Source: Aristolochia californica (Eukaryota > Streptophyta > Magnoliopsida > Piperales > Aristolochiaceae). From it: DNA of 64,000 nucleotides. The notes under the pieces are model-generated. The model was not told the DNA's origin, searched no databases, and worked only from the letters and a program-made list of their open reading frames with translations. The stretch lies in assembly GCA_029961685.1 (NCBI GenBank), contig JARWKL010000016.1:14142157-14206156 (forward strand), read 5' to 3'. The first letter of the stretch is position 1, and each line of letters opens with the position of its first letter. Shown here piece after piece: positions 46,054 to 58,122 of this stretch. Both the position numbers and the translations under genes were made by a program.

Positions 46054-46427
46054 TAACATCTATTTATAATATTAAATATGTCAACAATTATATCCCCCCC
46101 CCCCCTCGGTTAACATCTATTTATAATATTAAATATGTCAACAATTATATATCCCCCCCCCCCCCCCCCCCCCCTCCGTTAACATCTATTTATAATATTA
46201 AATATGTCAACAATTATATCCCCCCCCCCCCCTCGGTTAACATCTATTTATAATATTAAATATGTCAACAATTATATATCCCCCCCCCCCCCCCCCCCCC
46301 CCTCCGTTAATATCTATTTATAATATTAAATATGTCAACAATTATATCAATGCCCTTTATCCTAAGAAGGGAGGAACTGAAGACAATTTATATCATTGCC
46401 ACTAGACTCAAGTTACATCTTTTAACA
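45811..46427 (-). repeat. Copia-3-type solo LTR with poly-C expansion
   Basis: Starts TGTTGGATTTAGGATC like the Copia-3 LTR and includes the same GAGAGAAGAG block and the ATCAATGCCCTTTA end. Flanks TGGCA (45806-45810) and TGGGA (46428-46432) look like a 5-bp target duplication with one change, inside the NL remnant whose intact site reads TAATTGGGACAAGG. No internal region, hence a solo LTR. Confidence 0.72.
46017..46347. repeat. Poly-C / TTAACATCTATTTATAATATT tandem array
   Basis: Five copies of a 45-base AT-rich segment (starts 46049, 46106, 46175, 46233, 46303) are separated by C runs of about 12 to 32. TCCGTT and TCGGTT versions alternate, giving a higher-order unit of about 127 bp. A proline-rich open frame across it is an artefact of the C runs. 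Confidence 0.85.
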
Positions 46428-46547
46428 TGGGACAAGGCTGGTTTAATTGTAATTGGATTCTACTTTTTTCCTATATTATCAATAAAAGCAAATGTTCTCA
46501 AATTACAATAACTTATTGAAATATTTATCTTTTCCAGAAATTCAACA

Positions 46548-47222
46548 TAGTTCAACTAAGTTGACTTTAAAAGCATGAGAATAATTTTGTCTAAGTGTTC
46601 TAACACGTTCTAAGGGATGTTTATGATGTTCCTAAACATATTTATATGTAATGTATGTCCTACAGCTCTATATTCACTATTGTGCATAAAAAAGGGGGTT
46701 AGGAATTCTCTCTTACATTTGTGACTGAGTTTTGAGATATGACTTTTATACTTAAAAACTCTAGTCTTCTCATTGTCTTCTTCCTTGTGGGTGCTTCTTC
46801 AAGAGACATTCCTCAATGTTTCTTGAGGTCTCAAGTAGGCTTGATCATTTTGAAGTTTTAGACCTTGAGATGAATTGACTCGTGAAGGTAAAGTATCAAA
46901 AATACTTACTTTAGAAAATTGTCAAATCTATTAAATTTTTTTATCATAAAAAGAAATAAGGGAGTCAACCTTTAGTCAACACAAGCTCTTTACATACAAT
47001 TTTTTCTAACCCAATATCAAGATTCTTATTATGTTCTTGAAAAACTCAAGCAAACTAGCTCCGTCAAATAGTACCAAACATAGTTTGAACGCATAGCCAA
47101 TTGAGTCCATTGTCTAGAATATATTCAAGTTTGTAGCTTCATTGGAGGTCTTAAACCTGGAATAATAGCTTAGGTAAGGGTATTTCATCATAGAACCCTT
47201 CTTTAAGCAATTTACCAAGCTT
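46548..47222. other. Unassigned, probably gypsy 5' region
   Basis: No gene was recognised. It lies between the NL LTR end and gypsy gag, so it may hold the 5' part of the gypsy gag gene in decayed form. Confidence 0.35.
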
Positions 47223-50200
47223 ATGTGCAAGAATTTTTTTTCTCATGCTTGGAATAACACTTATTATCGGGATGGTCAAACTCAAAGGCCATTCAAGAGG
47301 CTCCCGGTTGAAGAAATGATTAAAATGAGAAGCAAATGCCTATATTTCATTTGTGATGAAAAATTCATTCAAGGTCACAGATGCAAAAGATTTCAGTTGT
47401 ACTTGAGGATGAAGAAGATGACCTAAGTGTTAAGTTGTGAAGCCTAATCAACTCCCTATGCCAAGTCGATATGCGGATCGACCTTTGTGGTAAGGTCGTC
47501 GTGGGGTTGGCAAGGGGTGGAGCCCTCGTCCGGTCCACGATATATTAACTATTATTTCATTGAGGGCAGTTTGGAAATTTTACTCTTGTATAGCGGTTGC
47601 CCTAATTTTCTCTTTATATTTGGGGCGCCTCTATTAGGGTTTGAATCAATGATCCGAGGAACATCAGTTGCGGCCAAGAGAGGTTAGAGAAAAACCACCT
47701 GTAAGTGTGTGTAATTTCTCTTGTAAACTATTTCATCTTCATAGTGGATTACTACAGTGATGGAATACAGGACGTAGTCTCACCTTGAGGCGAATCTGTA
47801 TAAATCTTGTTTGTTCTCGTGCTTACTTTTCCTTTCTTTCGTGATTATTATTATTTCTCTCGTTAGATTGGAATTAGGGCATCTAATTCCTAACGCTGAG
47901 TTCTCAATTTGAGATCATGGAAGAAGTGATTTCAAACTCCAAAGTATTCTTCCATGCCTTCTCCGAGGTTCTACAATCTAAAACCATGCAACTTGACAAG
48001 TGAATCAAAGGCCATATGGTATGCATCTTGGTGGACAATGGAAGCCCTCATAATTTTATGTGTGGAAAAATTTCAAAACACCTTGGGCTTCCTCTATATC
48101 AAATTTTAGTGCTTCCAATTATGGTTGGAGAAGGACACAAATTCCAATATTCATTTAAAGTGATGAATGTATCAATTGAGGTCTAAGGATGTTACATTTA
48201 TGAGGATTTCTTTGTCCTTCCGATAAAAGGAGTGGATTTGATGTTAAGAATGAAATGGTTGCACACCTTGGGGAAGTTATTTGGGATTTCAATCACATAA
48301 CCATGAAATTCTCAATCGAAGATGCTCGAATTAAGTTGAAAGGCATAATAGAAGGTGAGCATGACTTGGTACCACTGGAATCCCTATAAAAAGTGGCATC
48401 TTTCCAAGATCAAGCCATCTTATTCCAAATGGTCGGGTCAATAATATTGCAAGGTGAACCTAAACTTCCTCCTCCATTAAAATATCTTGTCACTACCTTT
48501 CAAGATGTTTTCGGTCTACCACCAAGGCAGCTCCATGACCACCGGATTTTGATTCAACATGGTGCCCCTCCTAGATCACCCGGTCCTACTTCTATAACGT
48601 GTTTAGAAAAGTGAAATCCAAAGGCCGGTTAATGAAATAATTAAAAAATACATCATCAGACCAAGTACGAGCCCTTAATCCTCCCCTGTGTTATTGGTAA
48701 TAAAGAAAGATGGATCATGGAGGTTTTTTGTAGTCTACCATGCTCTTAACAACATCATCGTAAAAGATAAGTACCCCATTCCTATCATTGATGAGTTGCT
48801 TGATGAATTAAGTAGTGCACACATTTTTTTTAAAACTAAATCTTCGCTTGGGTTATCATCAAATCCAAGTAGTTTATAGTGACATTGAGAAAATCACCTT
48901 TCATAACCATGATGGATACTAAGTTTTTGGTAATTACCCTTTGGCCTTACCAATGCACTGGCTTCCTTTCAAAACTTGATGAATGATGTGTTATGTCCTT
49001 TCTTGAGAAAATTTGTGTTAGTATTCTTTGATGGCATATTGGTATATAGAAAGACTTTTGAGGAGCATCTGCACCATCTATGTAAGGTCTTGAGTATCTA
49101 AGTATACTTTTGCTTCATCGAAAGTCTACTATCTTGTACATGTGGTCTTTCAAGAAGGTGTGTCTGCCAAACAAGATAAGTTCCAAGCTATGCTAGACTA
49201 GCCCTTATCAAGAACCATGAAACAACTCTTAAGGGTTCTTATGTGTAACAAGACAATATCAATTGCTTATGATTATGCCACAATTTCTAGTCCTTTAACT
49301 ACCCTACAAAAAAAAAATGCTTTTATATGGGGTGATGATGCCACCAAAGCCTTTGAAAGCCTCAAACAAAAAATGTGTATTTTTCTAATGTTGGCTCTAC
49401 CAAATTTTTTGAAACTGATCCTTATTGAACATGATGCAAACCGGTATAGGCAATTGCTTACTACGACCAACCCCTCAAAGGTAGGATGCTCTCTTGGTCC
49501 ACTTATGAAAAAGAGACCTATGCCCTGGTCCAAGCTGTAAAAATTGGTGACCTTATCTATTTAGAAGAAGTTTCATTATTCCAATAGACCATTGCTCACT
49601 CAAATATATATTACCACAGTGGATCACTACTCCAATGCAATAACATTGGATGGTCAAATTGATGGGCTATGACTTTGAAATTGATTACAAAATGGAATCG
49701 AGAATGCAACGACTGATAGTCTCTCCCATTGGTATGATATATTCTCCACTACTTTAGTAATTCACCTATTATTTTATTGTTACATAATATGAAAGAATCT
49801 TATATGACTAATCCAACCATACAAAATGCTCCAGAAACTTTGTCAAAATCCCTCCACAGTGCCCCACCACAAGGAGGACAATTTATTACTCTTCTTTCAT
49901 AATCGAGTCATGGTTTCAACACTTGAAAAACCCTTGGTCCAAGCAAAACTTATAGAAACTCACAATTCCTCCACCGTGGGCCTTGAAGAATTTATAAGAA
50001 TTTACCGTAGGATACGAAGATCTTTCATTTGGCTAGACCTCAAAGCCGATGTCAAGGTAAATGTGTCCAATTTTGATGTGTGCCAACAAACCAAATACAA
50101 TACTAGCAGGCTTCATTCAGCCCTTACCACTCCCAGCTAGAGTTTGGAAAGATGTATCAATGGTTTTCAACTAAGGGCTTCCTACTTCAAAAGGCAAGAC

Positions 50201-51092
50201 GATGATTATTGTCGCCATGGACTAACTAAAAAAATATGCCCATTTTTGTGCCCTCAAGCACCTATAGACTACAAAGACCATTACTGAAGCTTATGTCAAT
50301 CGTATAACCAAACTACATGCCATGCCATGAACTATTTCTTCAAGGAGATATTCAAGTTTTATAAGCTCCTTTTGGAGAGATTTTGTTTTTATTGTAGGGC
50401 ACAACTCTAAAAATGAGTTCGACTTATCATCCTCAAATGTATTGGCTAAATGAAATGGTCAACCAATGCTTAGCGAGGGTTTGTAGATGATAAACCATCA
50501 TCCTGGAGCCTCTATATTCTTTGAGTAGAATACTCCAACACTTTATACCAATCTTCTTTTAAGAGGTCCCCTTTGAAGTAGTATATAGCAGACTTCCTTG
50601 GGTCATTTCATCATATGTGGAAGGCACTACACATATTGGCACTCTAGAAGAAGCCTTTCTAGATCAAGATCAAACCTTGAAATTGGTCATGCACCATCTT
50701 GCCTTAACAACGCATGAAGAGTCAACACAATCACAAACACAAGGAAGTTGAGTTTTCCATAGGTGATTGGGTCTATATAAAGCTTCAAAGATATTGACAA
50801 CAATCATTGGCCACTAGATGAATCAGAAACTTGCTCCAATTTTTTTTTTTTGGACCATTCAAAGTGATCCAACAAATCAGAAAAGTTTACCATTTGCACC
50901 TAGCAGATGCATGTATCATCCATCCAATATTCTACGACTCTGAACTAAAGAAACGACTCAAAGAGTTAAAAACCATTTCCACCATTTTGTAACTCATTGA
51001 ATCCAAAACAACCACTCTCCCACTGGATATATAGAAGAAACATTGAGTATGACACGTAAATTGCTTCCATACAGAGGTCCCAAACCCTGCTA
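47223..51092 (+). mobile_element. Ty3/gypsy retrotransposon, degenerate gag-pol
   Basis: Plus-strand order: gag end with zinc knuckle (FKRLPVEEMIKMRSKCLYFI, CDEKFIQGHRCKR); Copia-1 solo LTR; aspartic protease (MVCILVDNGSPHNFM, DNG for the usual DSG, then FFVLPIKGVDLML) about 47900-48300; RT from about 48390 ([57 protein letters not shown] near 48940, FFDG near 49028 for the expected FFDD); RNase H link (KNAFIWGDDATKAFESLKQK) 49310; integrase H2C2 and core 49826-50480 (HNSSTVG, CQQTKYN). Many stops. No LTR was found at the right end, which is cut by unit D. Confidence 0.85.
47428..47895 (+). repeat. Solo LTR of the Copia-1 family
   Basis: TGTTAAGTTGTG...CCTAACG, 468 bp, flanked by CTAAG (47423-47427) and CTGAG (47896-47900), a 5-bp target duplication with one change. 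It sits in gypsy between gag and protease. It is longer than the LTRs of the full Copia-1 copies and so may show the undeleted LTR form. Confidence 0.85.
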
Positions 51093-51384
51093 GAAGATGA
51101 TGACAAAGGGGTAAGGAGTAAGTGATAATTGGCTTTATTGAACCACTTGGTTCTGTAATCTTGATTCTATTCTTTCAACTTTTGATCTGCCAGGGTGACT
51201 GCTTGCCCCATTTGCGCTCTCCCTCTTGAGATTCCAAGTGTTATGAGAAGATGATGACAGAGGGGTAAGGAGCAAGTGATAATCTGGCTTTATTGAACTA
51301 CTAGTTCTGTAATCTTGATTCTGTTCTTTCAACTTTTGATTTGTCAGGGTGACTGCTTGCCCCATTTGCTCTCTCCTTCTTGAG
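51093..51384 (+). pseudogene. CHY-RING gene, RING exon end and last exon (unit D fragment)
   Basis: Contains the end of exon 9 (KMMTKG), the intron and the TACPICALPL exon, then the same block again (51245-51384). It therefore shares the internal tandem duplication of unit A, which B and C lack. No upstream exons. Confidence 0.8.
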
Positions 51385-51892
51385 TGATCGAGCTTGATGG
51401 AACTCTCTTTTATGCTTGATGAACATTTTAGCACTTGTGTAACTCAAAAAAACTCCTATTTTCTATAAGAATGTAACTCTGAAACTAAGCTTTCCTTTGT
51501 TTTTCATATTTAGATTCAGGCCACAATGGTGTAAATCCATTCTCTAGATCCTCACCTCCCATTTTAGAAGTTAAAAAGAAAAAGGTGGGTAGCACTTCAA
51601 CCATTTTTAAAAAGAAAAACAGAGATTGGAAATTGGGTTTGACTGCTTTGTTCATTCTTTCTTGCTCGTTACTGATAAGAGAGAAGAGTATGATTTTGTC
51701 TTCCACATGCTTGGCAAGGGTCTTAGTCTAGGGTGGCAAGGCATTCAATAGACTAAAATATAATATGGTTAAAGGGGTTGGCCTGAACTTGACTTGTTTA
51801 TTAAGTGGGTAAAATTATCACCGTCCACTTAAATTTCATCCATGGAGTTTCTTGTTTTAGGAAAGTCATACATGGAGTAAGAAACTCTCCCA
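51385..51892. other. Spacer between convergent genes (unit D)
   Basis: Same spacer as in A-C with the empty hAT site; no gene. Confidence 0.55.
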
Positions 51893-52126
51893 ACAATGTA
51901 AATTTCTCAGGGCTTAATGGCTGGCTTAGCTTCAAAGTAGACTCCACGATTATCTTTGTTGTCGCTGGATCTTCTCTGCATGTATTTGTAGTAAACAGAC
52001 TGCAAGATTATCTATGCAAAATTTGTTAAGGTTTGATCCTATGCTACCATGGTGATAAGACAGAAGGGAAAGATGGAGAAAGAGGATGAGAAAGGATACG
52101 AATAAATTGAGGGCCTTGCAGGCCAC
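51893..52126 (-). pseudogene. PQ-loop transporter, last exons (unit D fragment)
   Basis: Last exon (near 52005 down) and the exon 9 end. The donor GT is kept here, unlike A and B, but exon 9 carries substitutions, and the stop codon position reads through. Cut at the Copia-2 LTR. Confidence 0.75.
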
Positions 52127-52825
52127 TATAGAAAGAGAAGAATGGATAATTCACCGATGCTTTCTATTCGTCAATACAAGTATTTTTAGGTTACAAAGAG
52201 ATACGATTTTACATGATAAGCATTGTCACATAGGTTTAGAATTACAATTTGAGGTAATGTCAACTTCTCTCATCTTTTTTTTTATCTCTATCATACCCCC
52301 GCAAGATGGAGCTTCGAGAAAAGAGTCCAATCTTGGTCTTAAAGAAGAGGAATCTTGTTCAGGGAAATGGTTTGGTGAGAGCATCTACTAATTGATTAGT
52401 AGAGGAAACATGAATCACCCGAAGAACACTACTCTGAACTTGTTCCCAAATGAAGTGATAATCCAAAGTACATGTTTCATGCGTGAGTGAAAGACGGGAT
52501 TTAGCATAGATTTATAGAGTCGATATTTTCACAATAAAGTACCAGTTGTCATGGCATAAAAACTCCAAATTCAGTGAGAAGAGAAGATCCAACGGATCTC
52601 AACTACAGTGGATGGAATAGATCGATATTCCGCCTCGGTACAGGATCGAACCATAGTCGGTTGCTTCTTAGAACTCTAACAGATAGGATTGAGACCTAGG
52701 TAAACACTATAGGCATAGATTGAAGTGAAATAATCCTTGTTACCTGCCCAATCAACATTAGAGAACATATGAAGAAACAAAACATATTATCGATGTAGTA
52801 CGATACCATGATCCAGAGTTCCACA

Positions 52826-53066
52826 TGTTAAGTTGTGGAGCCTAATTAAAGCCTTACGCTGAGTTGGTCGCGTATCGACCTTCGTGGTAAGGTTGTTGTG
52901 GGGGTTGGAAGAGGGATTACTGCAGCGACGGAATACAGGACACAGTCTCACCTTGAGGCGAACTTGTATAAATCTTGTTGTGTTTTTTCATGCTTATTTT
53001 TCCCTTCTTCTGCATTTATTATTATTGCTGTCGTTAGTTTGGAATTAGGGAATTTAATTCCTAACA
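52826..53066 (+). repeat. 5' LTR of Copia-1 (unit D)
   Basis: TGTTAAGTTGTG...CCTAACA, internally deleted to 241 bp compared with the solo LTR at 47428. Confidence 0.85.
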
Positions 53067-53565
53067 AGTGGTATCAGAGCTTTGGTTTGTGATTGAGAGC
53101 AATGGTCTGGGGAGAAGGATCAACACCAGGGACCAACAAGTTTGATGGTATGGATTTTGCGTTCTGGAGAATGCACATCGAAGATTATCTGTACAATAAA
53201 AAGCTGCACGCACCACTTCTGCATATGAAACCAGAAGGTATGAAAGATGATGAGTGAAATATTCTTGATAGACAAGTGTTGGGAGTAATCCAGTTTACAC
53301 TATCGAAGAACGTTGCTCACAATGTGGCATCAGTGAAAACCACAACAGAGATGATGAAGATTCTATCCGACATGTATGTGCAAATAATAAAGTACATATC
53401 ATGAAAAAACTCTTCAATTTAAAGATGACAAAAAATACATCAGTTGCATTGCATTTGAATGAGGTAAACATGATTGTAAATCAATTGGTATCTGTTCAAA
53501 TTAAATTTGATGATGAGGTTCGTGCCTTAATTCTTTTTCCATCTCTGCCAAATTGTTGAAAGCCT

Positions 53566-54162
53566 ATGAGGGTTGTGGTCAGCAACTCTGTAAGCAACGG
53601 GAAGTTGATCTTTAATAATGCTCGGGATACCAATCTCGCGGAGGAAGTTCATATAAAAGATTTCGGAGAATCGTCAACATCTAATTCTGCCCTAAGTGTC
53701 AATACTAGGGGCAAGAAGTTCAAGAGGAAGTCCAACAAGGGCAATGGTAGAGGGAAGTCAAGGAATGGTAGAAGGAAGTTCAAATTCGGAAGGAATGTAA
53801 AATGCTGGAATTGTGGCAAGTCTAGTCACATAAAGAAGAACTGTAGAGCACCGAAGAAGGACGAAAAGAAAAATAATGCTGCAAATACGGTGATTAAAGA
53901 GGTACAAGATGTTTTACTCTTGTTGGTTGATAGCCCTATTGACTCTTGGGTGTTGGATTCAAGAGCTTCTTTTTACACCACCACACATCGTGAGATCATG
54001 GAGAATTATGTTGTAGCAGATCATGGGAAGGTGTATCTTGCTGATGGAGAACCTTTGGATATTATCGGAATTGGTAATGTCAGTTTGACGATGTCAAATG
54101 GGGCAGTGTGGAAAATTTACAAGGTGAGACATGCACCAAAATTGGTGCCTAATCTGATTTGA
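53566..54162 (+). pseudogene. Copia-1 gag end / zinc knuckle / protease (unit D)
   Basis: A 198-residue open frame containing the basic linker (GKKFKRKSNKGNGRGKSRNG), the CCHC knuckle CWNCGKSSHIKKNC and the protease segment SWVLDSRASFYTTTHREIME, with DSG changed to DSR. It ends at a TGA before the pre-integrase domain. Confidence 0.75.
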
Positions 54163-55847
54163 GTAGGGAACTTGATGATGAAGGTCATAATGTGACTTTT
54201 AATGGTGCTACCTGAAAAGTCACAGAGGGATCCATGGTTTGTGCAAAAGGAGTTAAAATTGAAACTCTTTTCATCACTTCCAATTGCAGAGACACGGTTG
54301 CAGTTGCTGATGTGGTTACTAATTCTGACTTGTGGCATTATAGTCTCGGTCACATGAGTGAGAAGGGAATGAAAGTGCTTCAATCCAAAGGGAAGCTACC
54401 TGGATTGAAAACTATAAATAACAGTTTGTATGAAGGTTATATTTTTGGCAAGTAGAAAAAGGTTAGCTTTTCTAAGGCTAGAGAGGAGGCTATTAGCTGT
54501 TGTGGTTTGAGGCTATTAGTACTGCTGCATATTTGATCAACAGAGTTCCCTCTACACCATTGGATTGCAAAATACTAGAAGAGGTCTAGAGCGGCAAAGA
54601 GGTAAACTTTTCTTTCTTGAAGATTTTTGGTTATGTTTCTTATATTCATATTGATTTTGCTACTAGAAATAAACTTGATGTTGACTCTAAGATATGCTTC
54701 TTTATTGGCTATGGTGGTACCAAGTTTGGTTCTAGCTTTTGGGATGACCAAAGTCGTAAGGTTATTAGGAGCAAGGACGTGATCTTCAATGAAGGTGCCT
54801 TGTATAAATACATGTTGAGAACATAGTCTAAGAGCACAAGTGATGAAGCCAAGAAGTTTGAAGTAATTTTGTTGAGAGATCTTCCAACTATTGAGATGGA
54901 GAAGATTGCTCAGGAAGACCAAGAGAACATACCCCTAGATCTAAATCAGAACATTCCTATGTCTGAACTCAGGAGATATGCCAGAACTAGCAGACCACCA
55001 CAGAGGTACTCCCCTACACTAAATTATATTTTATTGACTGAAAAAGGTGAACCGGAGAGTTATGAGGAAGCTGTGCAAGTTGATGAATCAACCAAGTGGG
55101 ATTTGGCCATGAAGGACGAGATAGATTTATTGTTATACAATCAGACATGGTAGTTGACTGAGTTACCAAAGGGAAGAAGGCCTTGCAGAATAAAGGGGCG
55201 TACCGAATAAAAGACGAACATGATGGCAACAAGCTTACAAGGCAAGATTGGTGGTAAAAGGCTTTCAACAAAAAGAAAACATTAACTACATTGAGATTTT
55301 CTCTTCAGTAGTAAAATTGACTACTATTATAATAGTGCTTGGACTAGTGGCAAATGAAGACTTGTACTTTGAGCAATTGGATGTAAAGACCACCTTTCTT
55401 CATGGTGATTTGGAGGAAGAAATTTACATTATGCAGTCACGGGTTTCAAAGCACAAGGATAAGAGAAAATGGTGTGCAAACTTCAAAAGAGATTATATGG
55501 TCTTAAATAAGCTCCAAGATAGCGGTATAAGAAGTTTGACACTTTTATGAGTAGTAATGGTTTCTTGAGGTGCCAGGTGAATCATTGCTGTTATGTGAAG
55601 AAGCTTGATGATTCCTACATTATTCTACTACTATATGTTGATCACATGTTGATAGTAGGTTCTAGAAAATAGAAAATAGAAAATAGATAAGTTGAAAAGG
55701 GAGTTGGCCCAGAAGTTTGCAATGAAGGATTTGGTTGCTGCAAAAAAAATCCTTGGGATGAGGATTACTAGGGATATTGATCTCTTGAAACTGTCACAAG
55801 AAGAATATGTTAAGAAGGTGCTAAGCAGGTTCAACATGAATGATGCA

Positions 55848-56240
55848 TGTTGGAAGATAAGATCAAGCCCAAACGACCAAGGAAGGCCCACAATATGGGC
55901 GCAAGCCCATAAGAAGTAGGACCCACAATGATTACCAAGAGCTGGTATCCTTATCACATCAGTTGGAAGATCAAGAAGGACTCACAAAAGTATCTTTATC
56001 TTAGGGTCATGACCAAGAAGAGTTTTAGTTTAAGTTATATTTTCCTTTTATCAATATTGAGTTACCTAATTATGTTAGGACTTACCTTAAGTGTTAGAGT
56101 TTGGGTGTAATTGGGATAAGGGTAGTTTTATTGTAATTGGACTCTACTACCTTCCTCTATTATCAATAGAGGTTCATGTACTCTGATTACAACAAGTTAT
56201 TGATGTCAATGAAGTATTTTAATTTTTCATAAATTCAACA
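55848..56240 (+). repeat. 5' LTR of NL-2
   Basis: 393 bp; shorter than the 3' LTR because a stretch after CCAAGGAAGGCCCACA is missing. Confidence 0.9.
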
Positions 56241-56439
56241 TGGTATCAGAGCAGGTTGAGTGAGTTGACTTGTAATGTGATCCTTTTCTCTAAACCCTAA
56301 ACCCAAAGTCTAGGTTCGTAGTTATTTTTTTAGTCCCTACACCAGTAGTTTCCTTTACATTTTTACCTCCATATGGAGTTTTTAATAATTGAAATTATAT
56401 ATTGAAGGAAAAATATTTGAGTCTAATTTCCAAATAAGA

Positions 56440-57120
56440 ATGATTTGTTCCAATCGGAGTTATATACAGAGAGTTATCGATATTTGAATGAACAAAGGTC
56501 AGATTGCAAAAAGGTTCGAACATCAACAACAATCTTAAGATTCCGAGGTATTTTTTGCTATCAAGAACTAGACTTTATATGTATAAATATATATCAAATG
56601 AAATATGTGTAAGTCTATTCTTTTACCTATTCAACCAAGTTTTTATCTGAGTTATGTACAAAGAGAAATCGATATTTTAAGCATTAAAGGTCAGATTGAA
56701 AAAGTGGTTCGAGCTGTAGTAAAAAGCTTCAACTTCCGAGGTATTTTAATCTATCCAGAAGGAGACTTTATATGGATAATTATATATCAAGAGAAATGTA
56801 TATAAGTCTATTTTCTGAAATATTCAACCAATTCTCGGTATGATTTTTTTATAAGGAGATATTGATCTTGGAAGAGTCAATGGTCGTTTTGGAAAAACAG
56901 GAGAAACAGAATTTAGTTCGGACAGATGACAGAGATCAAAACCTATCATATTATTTATCTTATGATAACTATATTTTATGAAGAGATTTTATACTTGTAT
57001 GAAATTTATTTAAGTCTAATTTCAGTAGGAAAAAAATTTATATCAATCTGATCTATATTGAAAGATATATTCGAATTGGAAGAATCAATGGTCATGCTGG
57101 TATTCTGTTGTATTGAAAAA
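56440..57120 (+). repeat. Diverged tandem repeats inside NL-2
   Basis: About four units share the pattern ATATCGATATTTGAA..AAAGGTCAGATTG and then CTTCNNNTTCCGAGGTATTTT, ACTTTATATGGAT and GTAAGTCTATT. Units begin near 56450, 56640, 56830 and 57040; the last two are more diverged. The same series occurs in NL-1 and NL-3. Confidence 0.7.
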
Positions 57121-57591
57121 TCCGAATTTATGCCAATTATTTTGCGTCACTTTTTGAGTTGATTAGGAAAATATCTCACTTCTCTTTGGTTTGAGGGCTT
57201 ATTTATAAATCTTTGTTATTTGGGTTTATTGCTACATCTATGATATTTGGTTCAAGCTGGGATCATTGCCATTACCTCCCAGCGTGAGGGGGAGAAGTAG
57301 AAGAAGTACAAGAAAGAGGTATTTATTCCTTATGTTGTGGATAAGTTTATGTGACAAAAATATTCAAGAAAAGGGGAGCACAAAAGATGAAGCTTGTACA
57401 TCAAAGAAAATTTTTTTATATCGGATTATTTCATGGGTTCTTTGACAAAGTTTACTATTTGGTTCGTGTTATATGTGTTGGAAGATGGTCGTGTTATATT
57501 TAGCTGCAGCTATTATGTCTCTTTGGGGACATTATTATTGAATAAGAGGTAGCCTCATGTCATAATTTATTTTACCCCGTAAAAAAATCAA

Positions 57592-57745
57592 ATTTTTTTG
57601 TGGTTGGGAGTCCTCGACGAAGGAACTTCATCCCCGTCAAAAAGATGAAAATTATTTGTGGTTGGAAGTCCATGACGGAGGAACTTCATCCCCTTCAAAA
57701 AGATGAAAATTATTTGTGGTTGGAAGTCCATGATGGAGGAACTTA
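57592..57745 (+). repeat. 56-bp tandem repeat inside NL-2
   Basis: Three copies built on TTTGTGGTTGGAAGTCC, GACGGAGGAACTTCATCCCC and TCAAAAAGATGAAAATTA. The third is cut short. The equivalent place in NL-3 (61640-61805) holds a different repeat form. Confidence 0.8.
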
Positions 57746-58122
57746 AGATCACATCTACGTTATCCCCCCCTATCCTGTAATGGCTTTTATGTCTCCTACC
57801 ACTAGAGAGTCATTGTCTTGTGGAGGGACACGGTGGTGAACACTTCAGAGCAATGCCGAGAGACACACTATCGATAGCAGTGGAGTGTGCCCTACATCCA
57901 ATATTAAAACTGGAGTATGAAGCAATGGCTTACCAGTTAGGAGTGTTTTACTCTCACTTATAATGCCGTAGTGCCTCATGGAAGGACACAACAACGTGAG
58001 GGGGAGTAATGGAAAATGAAGGCATATTGGAAGATGTGCCATTTTATACAAAAATATTTTATGCATCATTTGCAGCAAGCTGGGAGTTCATGTTGTTCTC
58101 TCACCCCCAGCTTGAGGGCGAG

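Larger units (their letters stand above)
44511..46547 (+). mobile_element. NL family remnant, interrupted by a solo LTR
   Basis: Recognisable NL parts: near 44610 a TCTGATCTATATTG block; at 45365-45470 GCTTGAGGGGGAGAAATAGA and AAGAGGTATTTTGTTCC, as in the NL interior; and an LTR end at 46435-46547 (TGTAATTGGATTCTAC ... ATTCAACA). In between the sequence is much diverged. No coding. Left border uncertain. Confidence 0.5.
51093..52126. repeat. Segmental duplication unit D (partial)
   Basis: Begins abruptly in the RING exon of the CHY-RING gene and continues through spacer and PQ-loop 3' exons to the Copia-2 LTR, as in unit A. More diverged than A versus B. Confidence 0.85.

Noticed and set aside
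45951..46253. Open frame of about 100 codons with long proline runs
   Set aside because: Produced by C runs of the tandem array in a solo LTR; no start context, no homologue pattern.
46017..46347. Regularly spaced repeats that might be read as a CRISPR-like array
   Set aside because: Plant retrotransposon LTR; spacers are poly-C, not unique sequence, and no cas genes exist here.
56241..58122. Possible hidden gag or pol in NL-2
   Set aside because: All frames were scanned for zinc knuckle, DSG, YVDD and integrase motifs; none was seen and no long open frame exists.
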